Position numbers and translations under genes: made by a program. From Hyphomonadaceae bacterium (GTDB lineage: Bacteria; Pseudomonadota; Alphaproteobacteria; Caulobacterales; Hyphomonadaceae), in NCBI GenBank assembly GCA_030697555.1, contig JAUYPV010000018.1, positions 1 to 64,000 of the forward strand: DNA of 64,000 bases, given 5' to 3'. Shown piece by piece: positions 18,766 through 26,995 of the stretch (its first letter is position 1; every line of letters starts with the position of its first letter). The notes below the pieces were generated by a model, which ran no database searches, was not told where the DNA came from, and saw only the letters and a list, made by a program, of their open reading frames with translations.

Positions 18766-19029
18766 TCAATCAAATCGATTTGGGACGCGCATGGCGCGCT
18801 TGAGGACGTCGATGGCGTCGGGGTCTTTCCTCGCGAGAAAGACCCCGACGATGTGACCCACGACGCCCACGGCTATGCCCACCAGCGGCGCGCCAGCGAA
18901 GGCGACGACCGCCGCCAGCGTGCCGTTGAGGATTGCATAGGGACGCGGCGCCCCGCCCATGAGGATGGGTTGGGTGAGGGCCTGTCGCACGGGCGCGAGG
19001 TAGCCGGGAACGTCTCTTGGATCTCTCAT
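18766..19029 (-). CDS. trbD: Conjugal transfer protein TrbD (VirB3-like)
   Basis: 87 aa from ATG 19029; a longer frame upstream is Arg/Cys/Ser-rich and not protein-like, so the short start is chosen. The sequence reads VRQALTQPILMGGAPRPYAI, then two hydrophobic stretches (LNGTLAAVVAFAGAP; VGIAVGVVGHIVGVFLA). VirB3/TrbD proteins are small inner-membrane partners of the VirB4 ATPase, whose gene follows. The 3' part contains a strong palindrome (see separate entry). Confidence 0.9.
   Translation of the reverse strand: MRDPRDVPGYLAPVRQALTQPILMGGAPRPYAILNGTLAAVVAFAGAPLVGIAVGVVGHIVGVFLARKDPDAIDVLKRAMRVPNRFD
18817..18849. repeat. 12-bp-arm palindrome inside trbD
   Basis: GTCGGGGTCTTT at 18817-18828 pairs with AAAGACCCCGAC at 18838-18849 around a 9-base centre that is itself nearly symmetric (CTCGCGAG). 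It lies near the end of trbD, about 50 bp before its stop codon, and encodes the basic segment ARKDPDA. In mRNA it would form a stable hairpin just upstream of trbE. A role in tuning trbE expression is possible but not shown. Confidence 0.55.
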
Positions 19030-19081
19030 GTGGGGTCTCTCATGTGAGGTCACGCATCGATCGATCCTGCCTGGGCTGGAG

Positions 19082-19417
19082 CTAGGGCAGGACCGCGCCG
19101 CCGCCGCCGACCATCGGCAGGAAGAAGCTTGTCGCCGCGAACACGATCGCGAGGCCGAACAGGATCTGCAGCAGCTTCTTGAAACCCTGACCGACATCGC
19201 CGAAGGCGAGCGTCATGCCGGTCGCCACGATGATGAGGATCGCGATGATCCGCGCCACGGGGCCGGTGATCGAGTCCATGACCGCGGTGAGCGGGCCTTC
19301 CCACGGCATGGCGCCGCCAGCAGCTCCGCCGGTTGCAGCATGCGCCGCGCCGGTTGCGGCCAGGGCGATCAGCACCAGAGGCGCTGCCTTCAGTATAATG
19401 AGAGGATTGATCGTCAT
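19082..19417 (-). CDS. trbC: Conjugal transfer pilin TrbC (VirB2-like)
   Basis: 111 aa. A signal-peptide-like first hydrophobic helix (ILKAAPLVLIALAATGAAHAA) with a likely cleavage after AHA is followed by GGAMPWEGPL and two further hydrophobic helices, the VirB2/TrbC prepilin layout. TrbC is the major pilus subunit and in RP4 is cyclised. It begins 17 bp after the trbB stop. Confidence 0.92.
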   Translation of the reverse strand: MTINPLIILKAAPLVLIALAATGAAHAATGGAAGGAMPWEGPLTAVMDSITGPVARIIAILIIVATGMTLAFGDVGQGFKKLLQILFGLAIVFAATSFFLPMVGGGGAVLP

Positions 19418-19434
19418 ATCTATGCTCCGTTGAG

Positions 19435-20403
19435 TTATCGATGCGCCTTGAACCCAGGCGCTGCGGGCTCCCGCGCGCCAGGCCGGTCAGGCTTGGGCGC
19501 GTAGATCTCTGAAATCCTGCGGCCTGCCGGGCCGCCGCGTTCAATGAAGACGACGAGGTCGACCGCTTCGGCGATCAGCGCCGTCGGCGGGCTCGACGTC
19601 GCCTCCATCGCCAGCTGCTCCAACCGCGCCAGTGCAGCGCGGGCAGAGTTGGCGTGCAGGGTGGCGATGCCGCCAGGGTGGCCAGTGTTCCAGGCCTTGA
19701 GCAGGTCGAGCGCTTCAGGTCCGCGCACTTCACCGACAATGATCCGGTCAGGGCGCAGGCGGAGCGTCGAGCGAACGAGGTGGGAAAGCGAGACCGACCC
19801 TGGCTGGGTGCGGAGCGAGACGACATCCTCGGCGGCGCACTGTAGCTCGCGCGTGTCTTCGAGAATGACGACACGCTCGTTAAGTGCGGCGATCTCCGCA
19901 AGAAGCGCGTTGGCGAGCGTCGTCTTGCCTGAACCGGTGCCGCCGGCCACAATGATGTTGGCGCGGGCGATAATCGCCTGCTTGAGGTCGCTCGCCTGTC
20001 CCGCCGTGACAATGCCCGCCACGACATAATCCTCCAGGTGGATCACGCGGCTCGCAGGCTTGCGGATGGCGAAGCACGGCGCGCGCGACACCGGCGGCAG
20101 CACGCCTTCGAACCGTTCTCCATTCGGCGGCAACTCTGCTGACACAATGGGCTTGGTCCGGGTGACTTCCGCGCCGGTGAGCGTCGCGACAAGGCGGATC
20201 GCGCGCTCCGTCTCCGAGGCCTCCATGGAGAAGCCGGCCGCTTCGCGCCCACGGCCCACGCGCTCGACCCAGACGCGGCCGTCCGGATTGACGATCACCT
20301 CGATTGTGTCGGTCGCGGCGAGCTGGGCCATCAGGGCTGGGCCGAGCGCTGTCGCCAGCATGGCGAGACCGCGCGCGGGATCTGAAGCGGGGGACTGGCT
20401 CAT
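19435..20403 (-). CDS. trbB: Conjugal transfer ATPase TrbB (VirB11-like)
   Basis: 322 aa. Walker A GGTGSGKTTLANALLAEI (about 155-170), Asp box VVILEDTRELQC, Walker B region RPDRIIVGEVRGPEALDLLKAW and the His box PGGIATLHANSA identify a secretion traffic ATPase of the VirB11/TrbB group. It forms a hexamer on the cytoplasmic face of the channel. It overlaps the CopG-like gene by 4 bp. Confidence 0.96.
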   Translation of the reverse strand: MSQSPASDPARGLAMLATALGPALMAQLAATDTIEVIVNPDGRVWVERVGRGREAAGFSMEASETERAIRLVATLTGAEVTRTKPIVSAELPPNGERFEGVLPPVSRAPCFAIRKPASRVIHLEDYVVAGIVTAGQASDLKQAIIARANIIVAGGTGSGKTTLANALLAEIAALNERVVILEDTRELQCAAEDVVSLRTQPGSVSLSHLVRSTLRLRPDRIIVGEVRGPEALDLLKAWNTGHPGGIATLHANSARAALARLEQLAMEATSSPPTALIAEAVDLVVFIERGGPAGRRISEIYAPKPDRPGAREPAAPGFKAHR

Positions 20404-20843
20404 TCTGCGGCCCTCACGCTTTGCCCCGGTTGCGGAGAGAGAGGATCGCCGGCAAAATTATCACGCCATACGCTGCGTCCCTTTGCGAGCCGCTGGACGA
20501 TGGCGTCGATGACATTGCGGAAGCGCTCGGCGCCGCGCGCGTTGAACGTGACTTTCTCGGGCTCGCCGACTTCAGGGGTCACGCTCATCACGAACCGTGC
20601 GGCATGCGCCGACAGCTCGAAGTGCGTCTCCTGTCCTTTTTCGAGAACGCCCAGCTTGCGGGCGATCGTATCGAGCTTGGCCATCAACGCGGCCTGCTCC
20701 GCCTCGCGGCCCGAATTTGCGAACGCCTTGGCGATCGCTTCTTCCACAATGTCCGACACGCTGCGGTCGCGCACGGCAGCAACGCGCCTCAGCGTGTCGG
20801 CGAGGTCCTGCGGAATATAGGCAGTGATCTTGGCGCGGATCAT
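20400..20843 (-). CDS. Ribbon-helix-helix (CopG-like) protein of the transfer operon
   Basis: 147 aa. The N-terminus KITAYIPQDLADTLRRVAAVRDRSVSDIVEEAI fits a ribbon-helix-helix DNA-binding domain; it is cited here in two parts, KITAYIPQDLADTLRRV and AAVRDRSVSDIVEEAI. The C-terminal half is helical. A gene of this type often sits between traG and trbB in alphaproteobacterial ICEs and is presumed to regulate transfer genes or assist DNA processing. It overlaps both neighbours at ATGA-type junctions, so all three are translated as one unit. Confidence 0.8.
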   Translation of the reverse strand: MIRAKITAYIPQDLADTLRRVAAVRDRSVSDIVEEAIAKAFANSGREAEQAALMAKLDTIARKLGVLEKGQETHFELSAHAARFVMSVTPEVGEPEKVTFNARGAERFRNVIDAIVQRLAKGRSVWRDNFAGDPLSPQPGQSVRAAE

Positions 20844-22840
20844 CAGAAGCTCGGATCCTGGTTGTCAGGGTCAAGAGCAAACTGGGCGACGATGGCGGTG
20901 AACGGCCCGCTGAGCGCCGCGTCGAGATCATCGTCCGCGGGTATGATCGGCCGAACGTCGGCAGCGACTGGCGCCACGGCCGTCTCAGGCGCGATTGCCG
21001 GCGTGAACGCGAAGGCCTGCTGCTTGACGTCGGGCGAACGAACCTGGCTCTTGCGCGCCTTCGAGGGCTGCGGTGTGGGTTTAGGCTCAGGCGGGAGAGG
21101 CGGCGCCACGATGCCGTTCCAGGGGGTCGGCGACCCCGGGCCCGCCTGCGGCGCGACAATGATGGCGGGTCGGATACGCGAGGCGAAGGACGGCTCGGCG
21201 AAGTAGCGCAGCTTGTTGGCGCGGATCGGCGGCGATCCGCCGACAAAGACGAGTTCTTCGTTCGGCGGGAGTTGCATGACTTCGCCCGGCGTAAGCAGCG
21301 GACGCGGCACCTCCTGGCGGCTGACCATGGTGTGGCCAAGCCATGGCGCCATGCGGGATCCGGCATAGTTCATCTGGGCGCGGCTCTCGGTCGTCACGCC
21401 CAGCATGTCGGACAGCCGCTTGGCCGTTCGCTCGTCATTGCAGGCGAAGGCGACCCGGATGTGGGCGTTGTCGAGAATGGACGAGTGTTCGCCGTAGGCC
21501 TGGACGATCTGGTTGAGCGACTGAGCGACAAGGCATGCCTTGATCCGGTAACCGCGGATGTAGGCGAGCGCATGCTCGAAGAAGTCGAGTTTCCCAAGTT
21601 GCGGAAACTCGTCCAGCATCAGCAACACACGGCGTCCTTTCGCGCCTTCGCCATGCTGGGCTGCAATCTCGGTCAGTCGCTTGAGGACCTGGTTCAGGAC
21701 CAGGCGCAGCAAGGATTTGAGACGCGACAGCTCCTCGGGCGGGACGACAAGATAGAGTGAGACAGGCTTTGGTCCCGAAATGAGATCGCTGATGTCGAAG
21801 TCCGAAACTTCAGTGGCGCGTGCGAGCACGGGATCGCGATAAAGTGCGAGGTAGCCAAGCGCGGTCGAGACAACACCGGAACGTTCAGCTTCCGCCATGT
21901 CCAGAAGCTGGCGTGCGCCGGCGGCGACGACAGGATGCGGCGCGCCGTCCTTGATTGGACGCTCCAGCATTTCCTCAAGCAAGGCCAGGATGGGGCGCTG
22001 CGGATCGGCCAGCAGCTCGGCAAGACGCGCGAGTGTCTTCTTCTCGTCAGTATAGAGTGTCCACAGGATCGCCGCGACCAGCAGTTCGAACGCGCGCAAT
22101 TGCCAGTGATTGCGCTGGCCGAGCGCGCCCTCGGGATCGACAAGCATGTCGGCGAGGACCTGGGTGTCGCGGACTTCGGCCTCGCCACGGCGTATCTGCG
22201 TCAGCGGATTATAGCGGTGCGTGGCGTTCGAAGTCGGTTCGAACCGGAAGACCGGTCCGAAAGAGGCGCGCAGGCCCGACGTGACCTTCCAGTTCTCGCC
22301 CTTGAGGTCGAGCGCGATAAAGGAGTGACGCCAGACAAGCCCTGTGGGCAAGGAGATGCCAACACTCTTGCCAGTGTTGGTTGGCGCAACGACCAGCACA
22401 TGCTCGTCGCCATCATGGCGCAGGATCTGGCGCCGCCACGTCCCGAGGACGACGCCATCGCCATGCGTCAGTCCGAGCTTGCGCACCTCGGAGGGCCGCG
22501 CCCAGCGTGCTGTTCCATATGTGTCGGAGGATTTTGCTTCGCGCGAGCGCCAGAGCGAGAAGACAAAGCCCGCAGCGATTGCAAGGACTGTCGCCCCGAG
22601 AAAAATCAGCGCGCCTGTTTCGAATGTCGTGCGCGCGTATGCGTCAAAGTGATACCACCAGATGAAGAAGCGCCAGGGCGCGTAGACCGGTTCTCCGAAC
22701 AGGGTCGCGTCCGGCGCACCAAGCGCCGCCTGGTATCCGAGGCCGTGTGCAGTCCACTGGGTCGCGGCGATGGCGCCGAGCACAATCGCGCCCAGCACCA
22801 CCACGATCTGCCCCCAATATACGCGTCCGGCGCCCATCAA
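20843..22840 (-). CDS. traG: Type IV coupling protein TraG (VirD4-like)
   Basis: 665 aa. Two N-terminal transmembrane segments (IVVVLGAIVLGAIAA; ALIFLGATVLAIAAGFVFSL) precede the ATPase domain with Walker A APTNTGKSVGISLP (about 153-165), FIALDLKGENW, and Walker B VLLMLDEFPQLGKL. VirD4/TraG hexamers bring the relaxase-DNA complex to the channel. No relaxase gene lies in the window, so that function must be encoded elsewhere on the element. Confidence 0.95.
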   Translation of the reverse strand: MMGAGRVYWGQIVVVLGAIVLGAIAATQWTAHGLGYQAALGAPDATLFGEPVYAPWRFFIWWYHFDAYARTTFETGALIFLGATVLAIAAGFVFSLWRSREAKSSDTYGTARWARPSEVRKLGLTHGDGVVLGTWRRQILRHDGDEHVLVVAPTNTGKSVGISLPTGLVWRHSFIALDLKGENWKVTSGLRASFGPVFRFEPTSNATHRYNPLTQIRRGEAEVRDTQVLADMLVDPEGALGQRNHWQLRAFELLVAAILWTLYTDEKKTLARLAELLADPQRPILALLEEMLERPIKDGAPHPVVAAGARQLLDMAEAERSGVVSTALGYLALYRDPVLARATEVSDFDISDLISGPKPVSLYLVVPPEELSRLKSLLRLVLNQVLKRLTEIAAQHGEGAKGRRVLLMLDEFPQLGKLDFFEHALAYIRGYRIKACLVAQSLNQIVQAYGEHSSILDNAHIRVAFACNDERTAKRLSDMLGVTTESRAQMNYAGSRMAPWLGHTMVSRQEVPRPLLTPGEVMQLPPNEELVFVGGSPPIRANKLRYFAEPSFASRIRPAIIVAPQAGPGSPTPWNGIVAPPLPPEPKPTPQPSKARKSQVRSPDVKQQAFAFTPAIAPETAVAPVAADVRPIIPADDDLDAALSGPFTAIVAQFALDPDNQDPSF

Positions 22841-23418
22841 TGCGGCTCCCCGGTCGGAAGCAGGACAAGGGGATGTGCGACACCGACAACTTGGCGCTGA
22901 TTGACTGGACCGAAATAGCGACTGTCGAATGAGTTTGGATGATCAGAGATGACGACGATCTGGTCGCCAGCGAGCGTGTGGCATCCGCTCCAGACAGGCA
23001 GGATGCTTCCGCCGCTTGAGTGCAGGCGCGCCTTCGCAGCAATTGCCCCGTTGATCGTTACCGCCTCGCCGTTGCGGCAGACACGATCGCCGGAAGTCGC
23101 GGCGAGCGGCTTGAGTAGGAGGCGGTTGAGGGGATGCCTGATCGTCTCAAGCGTGGCGGCCAGATCTGCCCGCGGCTGAATGGCTACGATGGCCCCTCGC
23201 GATGGTTGGGCGTCCGCTATCCAGTAGAGCCCGACCGGAACGCTCGCGGTGTAGTTCCACACCAGCACTGGCTGGGTAGGCGCCAGCGAGAGCAAGCCAG
23301 CGGTTACGCCGGCGGCAGTCATCGCCAGCACGCAGGTTTTTCGACCCACTGTCGTCCGCAATCGCGTCGCGGTTTTCACCGCGTCTCGCATCGCATCATG
23401 ATTTGCCAGCGTGCTCAC
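22837..23418 (-). CDS. traF: Conjugative transfer signal peptidase TraF (S26 family)
   Basis: 193 aa; an in-frame ATG at 23391 would remove nine residues. One transmembrane helix (VLAMTAAGVTAGLLSLAP) is followed by SVPVGLYWI with the Ser of the S26 nucleophile motif, NRLLLKPLAATSGDRVC with the catalytic Lys, and GDQIVVISDHPNSFDSRYFGPV. In RP4, TraF cyclises the TrbC pilin. It is the first visible gene of the transfer operon and overlaps traG by 4 bp. Confidence 0.9.
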   Translation of the reverse strand: MSTLANHDAMRDAVKTATRLRTTVGRKTCVLAMTAAGVTAGLLSLAPTQPVLVWNYTASVPVGLYWIADAQPSRGAIVAIQPRADLAATLETIRHPLNRLLLKPLAATSGDRVCRNGEAVTINGAIAAKARLHSSGGSILPVWSGCHTLAGDQIVVISDHPNSFDSRYFGPVNQRQVVGVAHPLVLLPTGEPH

Positions 23419-23589
23419 GTCATCTCCCCCTTGGCAGGAGAGGCCGCAAGTTTGCTGCCGATCAGGGGCCGAATGTTATGCGGTGAAGTTGTCGGTTGAA
23501 CGCATGGCGTTCGGTTTTGGCCGCATGATGTTCGGTCGTCTCGCACCACGTTCGTGTCCGGGACTCACGGTGTCCCGTAACGAGCCACG
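23419..23589. other. Upstream region of the transfer operon
   Basis: About 170 bp between traF (start) and the AsnC-family gene (stop), both on the minus strand. It should contain the traF promoter. TTCGGT recurs with GCATG repeats (near 23496-23540), but no confident operator or promoter could be assigned by eye. Confidence 0.3.
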
Positions 23590-24033
23590 TTACTTCAAAG
23601 GCTCAACGAGGATGCTGAAACGCGATTGGGAAACGCACCCGAGCGAGTCGAGATTTCGGCGAAAGGTATTCCACGCGCCGATGTCGCCGGCGCAGAAGCG
23701 CACGATGTAGTCGTAGTTGCCGGCGATCCGATGGGCTTCGATGACCTCCGGCGCTGATTCAAGAAGACGCGTAAACTGGTCAACGAGCCCGGGCGGAGGA
23801 TCGACGAACCGGATGTCGGCCCAGCCTTCCAGTCTTTCGCGCGAGCCTTCGCGTCCGATGATGGCGCGGTATCCGACGATAACTCCGCTTCGCTCCAGGC
23901 GGCGAACCCGCGCGAGGCAGGCGCTCGGGGAGAGCCCGACGCGCCGGGCGAGTTCAGCATTGCTGAGGCGCGCGTCTCCTACGAGTTCGGCCAGAAGCTG
24001 ACGGTCCTTGGCGTCCATCATCCTGCATCCCAT
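23590..24033 (-). CDS. Lrp/AsnC-family transcriptional regulator
   Basis: 147 aa from ATG 24033 (GGGAGA ribosome site); ATG 24018 gives the more usual MDAKDRQLL start. An AsnC-type HTH (ARLSNAELARRVGLSPSACLARVRRLE) occupies residues ~20-50, cited here from two parts, NAELARRVGLSPSAC and LARVRRLE. The RAM effector domain follows (HRIAGNYDYIVRFCAGDIGAW). These proteins sense amino acids and form octamers. A related but broken copy of the RAM region lies at about 45460-45560. Confidence 0.85.
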   Translation of the reverse strand: MGCRMMDAKDRQLLAELVGDARLSNAELARRVGLSPSACLARVRRLERSGVIVGYRAIIGREGSRERLEGWADIRFVDPPPGLVDQFTRLLESAPEVIEAHRIAGNYDYIVRFCAGDIGAWNTFRRNLDSLGCVSQSRFSILVEPLK

Positions 24034-24039
24034 AAATCT

Positions 24040-24222
24040 CCCTATGACGCGAAAGGGCGCTAACGCGTGGGTAGGGGGAACGTGACTTCAGGCGGCTAAG
24101 GGATGGAGACGGCGCGACCCCAACCTGACAGCCGTCCTCATGCCAGCCATCAGGTAGCGACCCGCCCTGATGGCTCACTGAAGGGTTACTGGCGCCGCCG
24201 TCGAAAGACGGCGGCGTCCTTT
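24040..24222 (+). ncRNA. Possible structured small RNA with two perfect hairpins
   Basis: The gap between the AsnC and GntR genes holds a 10-bp hairpin AGCCATCAGG/CCTGATGGCT (24145-24175, 11-base loop) followed by CGCCGCCGTC-GAAA-GACGGCGGCG (24193-24216) and then TCCTTTCC on the plus strand. The second looks like an intrinsic terminator reading rightward, while no plus-strand gene ends here, so an independent small RNA is possible. Alternatively it ends the GntR transcript on the minus strand, whose stop is 8 bp away, although no U-tract follows in that direction. No Rfam family was recognised. Confidence 0.25.
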
Positions 24223-24223
24223 C

Positions 24224-24850
24224 CTAGCATCCCCGCTCGTTTGCCCCTTCCGCAAAAAGTCTCGCGATTGCCTCGGCCCGATCCATCCGCGCTGCGAAAT
24301 GGGCGCGGAAGTTTGTACGCAAGTCCGAGAACCGCCTCTGAGCCCATAGCTGGATCAACACATCTGCCTGTTCGACTGCATCCTCGAATATCAGGGGTTC
24401 ACATCGACGCGTTGAATACAGCCGGCTATCGAGGGCGACGATCTGGTCTGAAAGCTCGAGATTGGGCTGGGCCCTCGCAATTTCTCCCGCAAGCCAGGCA
24501 AGTGCGTTGGCGTAACCGGTGGGCGGCTGGCGGGAAGAAGGCTTGGCTGCTCTTGCCCGTCTGGAGTGGTTGCCGCGTTCAATTCCCAGGTCGATCAGAA
24601 AACCAGAAAGCTCGTAGAGGTTCTCCAGGCGCCGCGCTGACAGGCTGGCAACGGTGTAGCCCTGGTGAGGGGCGAACTCGATAAGCCGTTCCGCGCTCAA
24701 TCGCGCCAGCGCCTCGCGTACCGGCGTGACGCTCATTCTCAGACGGTCGCCAAGCGTTCGAATATCAAGCGGGCCCGCTAAAAGTGCGCCGGACTGGATG
24801 TCGCTCTTCAGGCGCTGGTAGGCGCGTTCTGAAGCCGACGGATCCGCCAT
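24224..24850 (-). CDS. GntR-family transcriptional regulator (FCD type)
   Basis: 208 aa from ATG 24850, preceded by GGAGGAGG in the minus direction; an upstream in-frame ATG at 24952 would add 34 residues with no domain. The N-terminal winged helix contains YQRLKSDIQSGALL and LRMSVTPVREALARL (residues ~10-60), typical of GntR. The C-terminal ~130 residues are a helical FCD-like effector domain. It is transcribed away from the ABC exporter, so it may control that gene, but no operator was identified. Confidence 0.85.
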   Translation of the reverse strand: MADPSASERAYQRLKSDIQSGALLAGPLDIRTLGDRLRMSVTPVREALARLSAERLIEFAPHQGYTVASLSARRLENLYELSGFLIDLGIERGNHSRRARAAKPSSRQPPTGYANALAWLAGEIARAQPNLELSDQIVALDSRLYSTRRCEPLIFEDAVEQADVLIQLWAQRRFSDLRTNFRAHFAARMDRAEAIARLFAEGANERGC

Positions 24851-25015
24851 CAGTCTCGTCCTCCTCCCCAAAGTGTTTCGCCTCGCCATCCCGGACGCAG
24901 CTTCGGCTGAGCGCGTAACGAATCGCCCAAGGCGAGAAGCTTGGCACTTCAAATTCGTGCAGTCGTCGTCATTCCGGCGACACAGACCTGCAGATTTTGA
25001 GATAGGTTTTCCGCT

Positions 25016-26890
25016 ATGAGCTTCTTATGCGCGCCGCCGCCACGTGCGGGCGCGTGTCTGCTCCCACAATGTTTCAGGCAAGGCGCGATGGCCGCTGTCA
25101 TTGACCGCAGACTCTGGTCCGTGTTGCGAGACCTTGCGGACCGTCCGGTACGGTTCCGCGTGGTTGCCGCGATCGTGCTTGCAACTGCGGCGTCTGGGCT
25201 GGCGGGTCTGGCGCCACTGGCGCTCAAGCAACTGATCGACCAGGGGTTGGAGAGTTTCCCGGTATCAGCGACGACGCTGTACCTCGGCGGCCTTTATGTT
25301 GGCGCCATGGTCGCAGGACGACTGGCGGGCTGCCTTCAAGGTTATCTTTACGCGACCGGCGATCAGGCGCTGCAAACGCGCGTAAGCGTCGAAGTGCTTC
25401 GTGAATTGCTTTGCCTGCCCATGCGGTTCCAGCTGCATGCACCGCCAGGCGCTTTGGTGCAGACGCAGAATCACGCACTGCAGGGCGTGCGCCTTCTGCT
25501 ATCGCTGGCGTGCCTTTCGATCCTTCCGGTGTTCGCCCAGATGGTGGTGATCCTGACCGTGGTCGCCGGCCTTTTCGACGCATCGATCTGGACAGTCGTC
25601 GCCGCGGCGATCGCAGCCTATGGGTTTGTCTTCACGCTGGGGGTTCGAAGGACGGCAGCTCCGGCAGAGCAGGCTCTGGCGTCGCAGATCGCATCGGCCA
25701 GCATTTTCTCCGATGCCATCCTGCACGCCGAAACGGTGAAGGGCTTTTCAGCCGAAGGGCGCATCCTGGCGCGCTATCGCGAGCGTCTGGCGGCTGGCGA
25801 ACGGAGTTGGCGAGCATGCTATGTGCGAAGAGCGGAAACCGCCCTGCTGGCGTCCGTGGTTTTCGGCGTCGTGATGAGTGCAGCCTTGCTGCTTGGAGCC
25901 GCCGGCGTCCGCTCCGGCCAGATCACGATCGGCGAATTCGTGCTTCTCAACGCTTATCTGTTGCAGATCGTTGGACCGCTTGAAGCGACCGGCTTTGCCT
26001 TTCGTGACGCCGCACAGTCACTCGCCTACCTGAAGGACTGGAATCGCATGTTGCAGGTTACCCCGGAGCAAACTCAAAACACGACAGGTCCAACCGCATG
26101 CACGACGTGCGATCGCGAGGCAGGCGTGCAAATCCGGTTCTGCAACGTGTCGTTTGCCTACGATGCGGGGCGACCGGTCATCAATGACGTGACGTTTGAG
26201 GCGCCACCAGGCGGCCTTACGGCGATCGTAGGCCTGTCCGGCGCGGGCAAGTCCTCAGTGCTGCGTCTGCTTCAGCGCCACTATGAGCCGACCGCTGGCC
26301 AGATTCTACTGGACGGAACCCCACTCTCCCACATTGACCTTCATGCGCTCCGTCGGCGGATGGCGGTGGTCACCCAGGATGTGATGCTTTCGAACGACAC
26401 TCTGCGCGAGAACCTGCTCATCGCCCGACCAGACGCGGACGACATTGCCTTGCATCGGGCGCTTCTGGCCGTCGGACTCGCACCGCTTGTGGTGCGTCTT
26501 CCCAAGGGACTGGAGACATTGGTAGGCGAACGAGGCCTGAGTCTCTCCGGGGGTGAGAGACAGCGCGTCGCGGTTGCAAGGGCGCTGCTTCGCGATGCCG
26601 AGATACTGATACTTGATGAAGCTACCTCGGCGTTGGACGGCGACACCGAAAGGGCTGTCTGGGCTGAACTGATTCGCGCAACCAAGGGGCGCACGACCCT
26701 CATCGTGACCCATGACCTGTCCGTCGCCGCGCTGGCGGCCAACATTGTCGTGCTGAACGACGGTCGCGTTGAGGAACAGGGCGCACACGGGGACCTGATC
26801 GACACGGATGGTCTTTATGCGCGACTCTGGCGCTGCCGGTCTGCGGGCGGCACATCCTGCATCAGCGATGCGGCTTTCGGCACGCATTGA
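25016..26890 (+). CDS. ABC exporter (fused membrane and ATPase domains), likely lasso-peptide exporter
   Basis: 624 aa; ATG 25088 (MAAVIDRRLW) is an alternative start nearer the family norm of ~600. The N-terminal ~330 residues are a six-helix type I exporter domain. The ATPase domain has Walker A VGLSGAGKSS, Q-loop VVTQDV, signature LSGGERQ and Walker B ILILDEATSALD, then H-loop VTHD. The family includes Atm1/MsbA-like and McjD-type lasso exporters. The ABC signature is intact. Its place beside the LuxR-TonB-isopeptidase genes suggests it exports the lasso peptide and gives self-protection; this is inferred. Confidence 0.8.
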   Translation: MSFLCAPPPRAGACLLPQCFRQGAMAAVIDRRLWSVLRDLADRPVRFRVVAAIVLATAASGLAGLAPLALKQLIDQGLESFPVSATTLYLGGLYVGAMVAGRLAGCLQGYLYATGDQALQTRVSVEVLRELLCLPMRFQLHAPPGALVQTQNHALQGVRLLLSLACLSILPVFAQMVVILTVVAGLFDASIWTVVAAAIAAYGFVFTLGVRRTAAPAEQALASQIASASIFSDAILHAETVKGFSAEGRILARYRERLAAGERSWRACYVRRAETALLASVVFGVVMSAALLLGAAGVRSGQITIGEFVLLNAYLLQIVGPLEATGFAFRDAAQSLAYLKDWNRMLQVTPEQTQNTTGPTACTTCDREAGVQIRFCNVSFAYDAGRPVINDVTFEAPPGGLTAIVGLSGAGKSSVLRLLQRHYEPTAGQILLDGTPLSHIDLHALRRRMAVVTQDVMLSNDTLRENLLIARPDADDIALHRALLAVGLAPLVVRLPKGLETLVGERGLSLSGGERQRVAVARALLRDAEILILDEATSALDGDTERAVWAELIRATKGRTTLIVTHDLSVAALAANIVVLNDGRVEEQGAHGDLIDTDGLYARLWRCRSAGGTSCISDAAFGTH

Positions 26891-26995
26891 AGTCAGGAAT
26901 GGAAGCGGGCCCGGAAATGTCAATTTGTGTTTGCGAATTCGAATCCTGTTCATCTATCCTGACAAGGGGCGGCGACACGTGCTTCGCCGGGGGGA

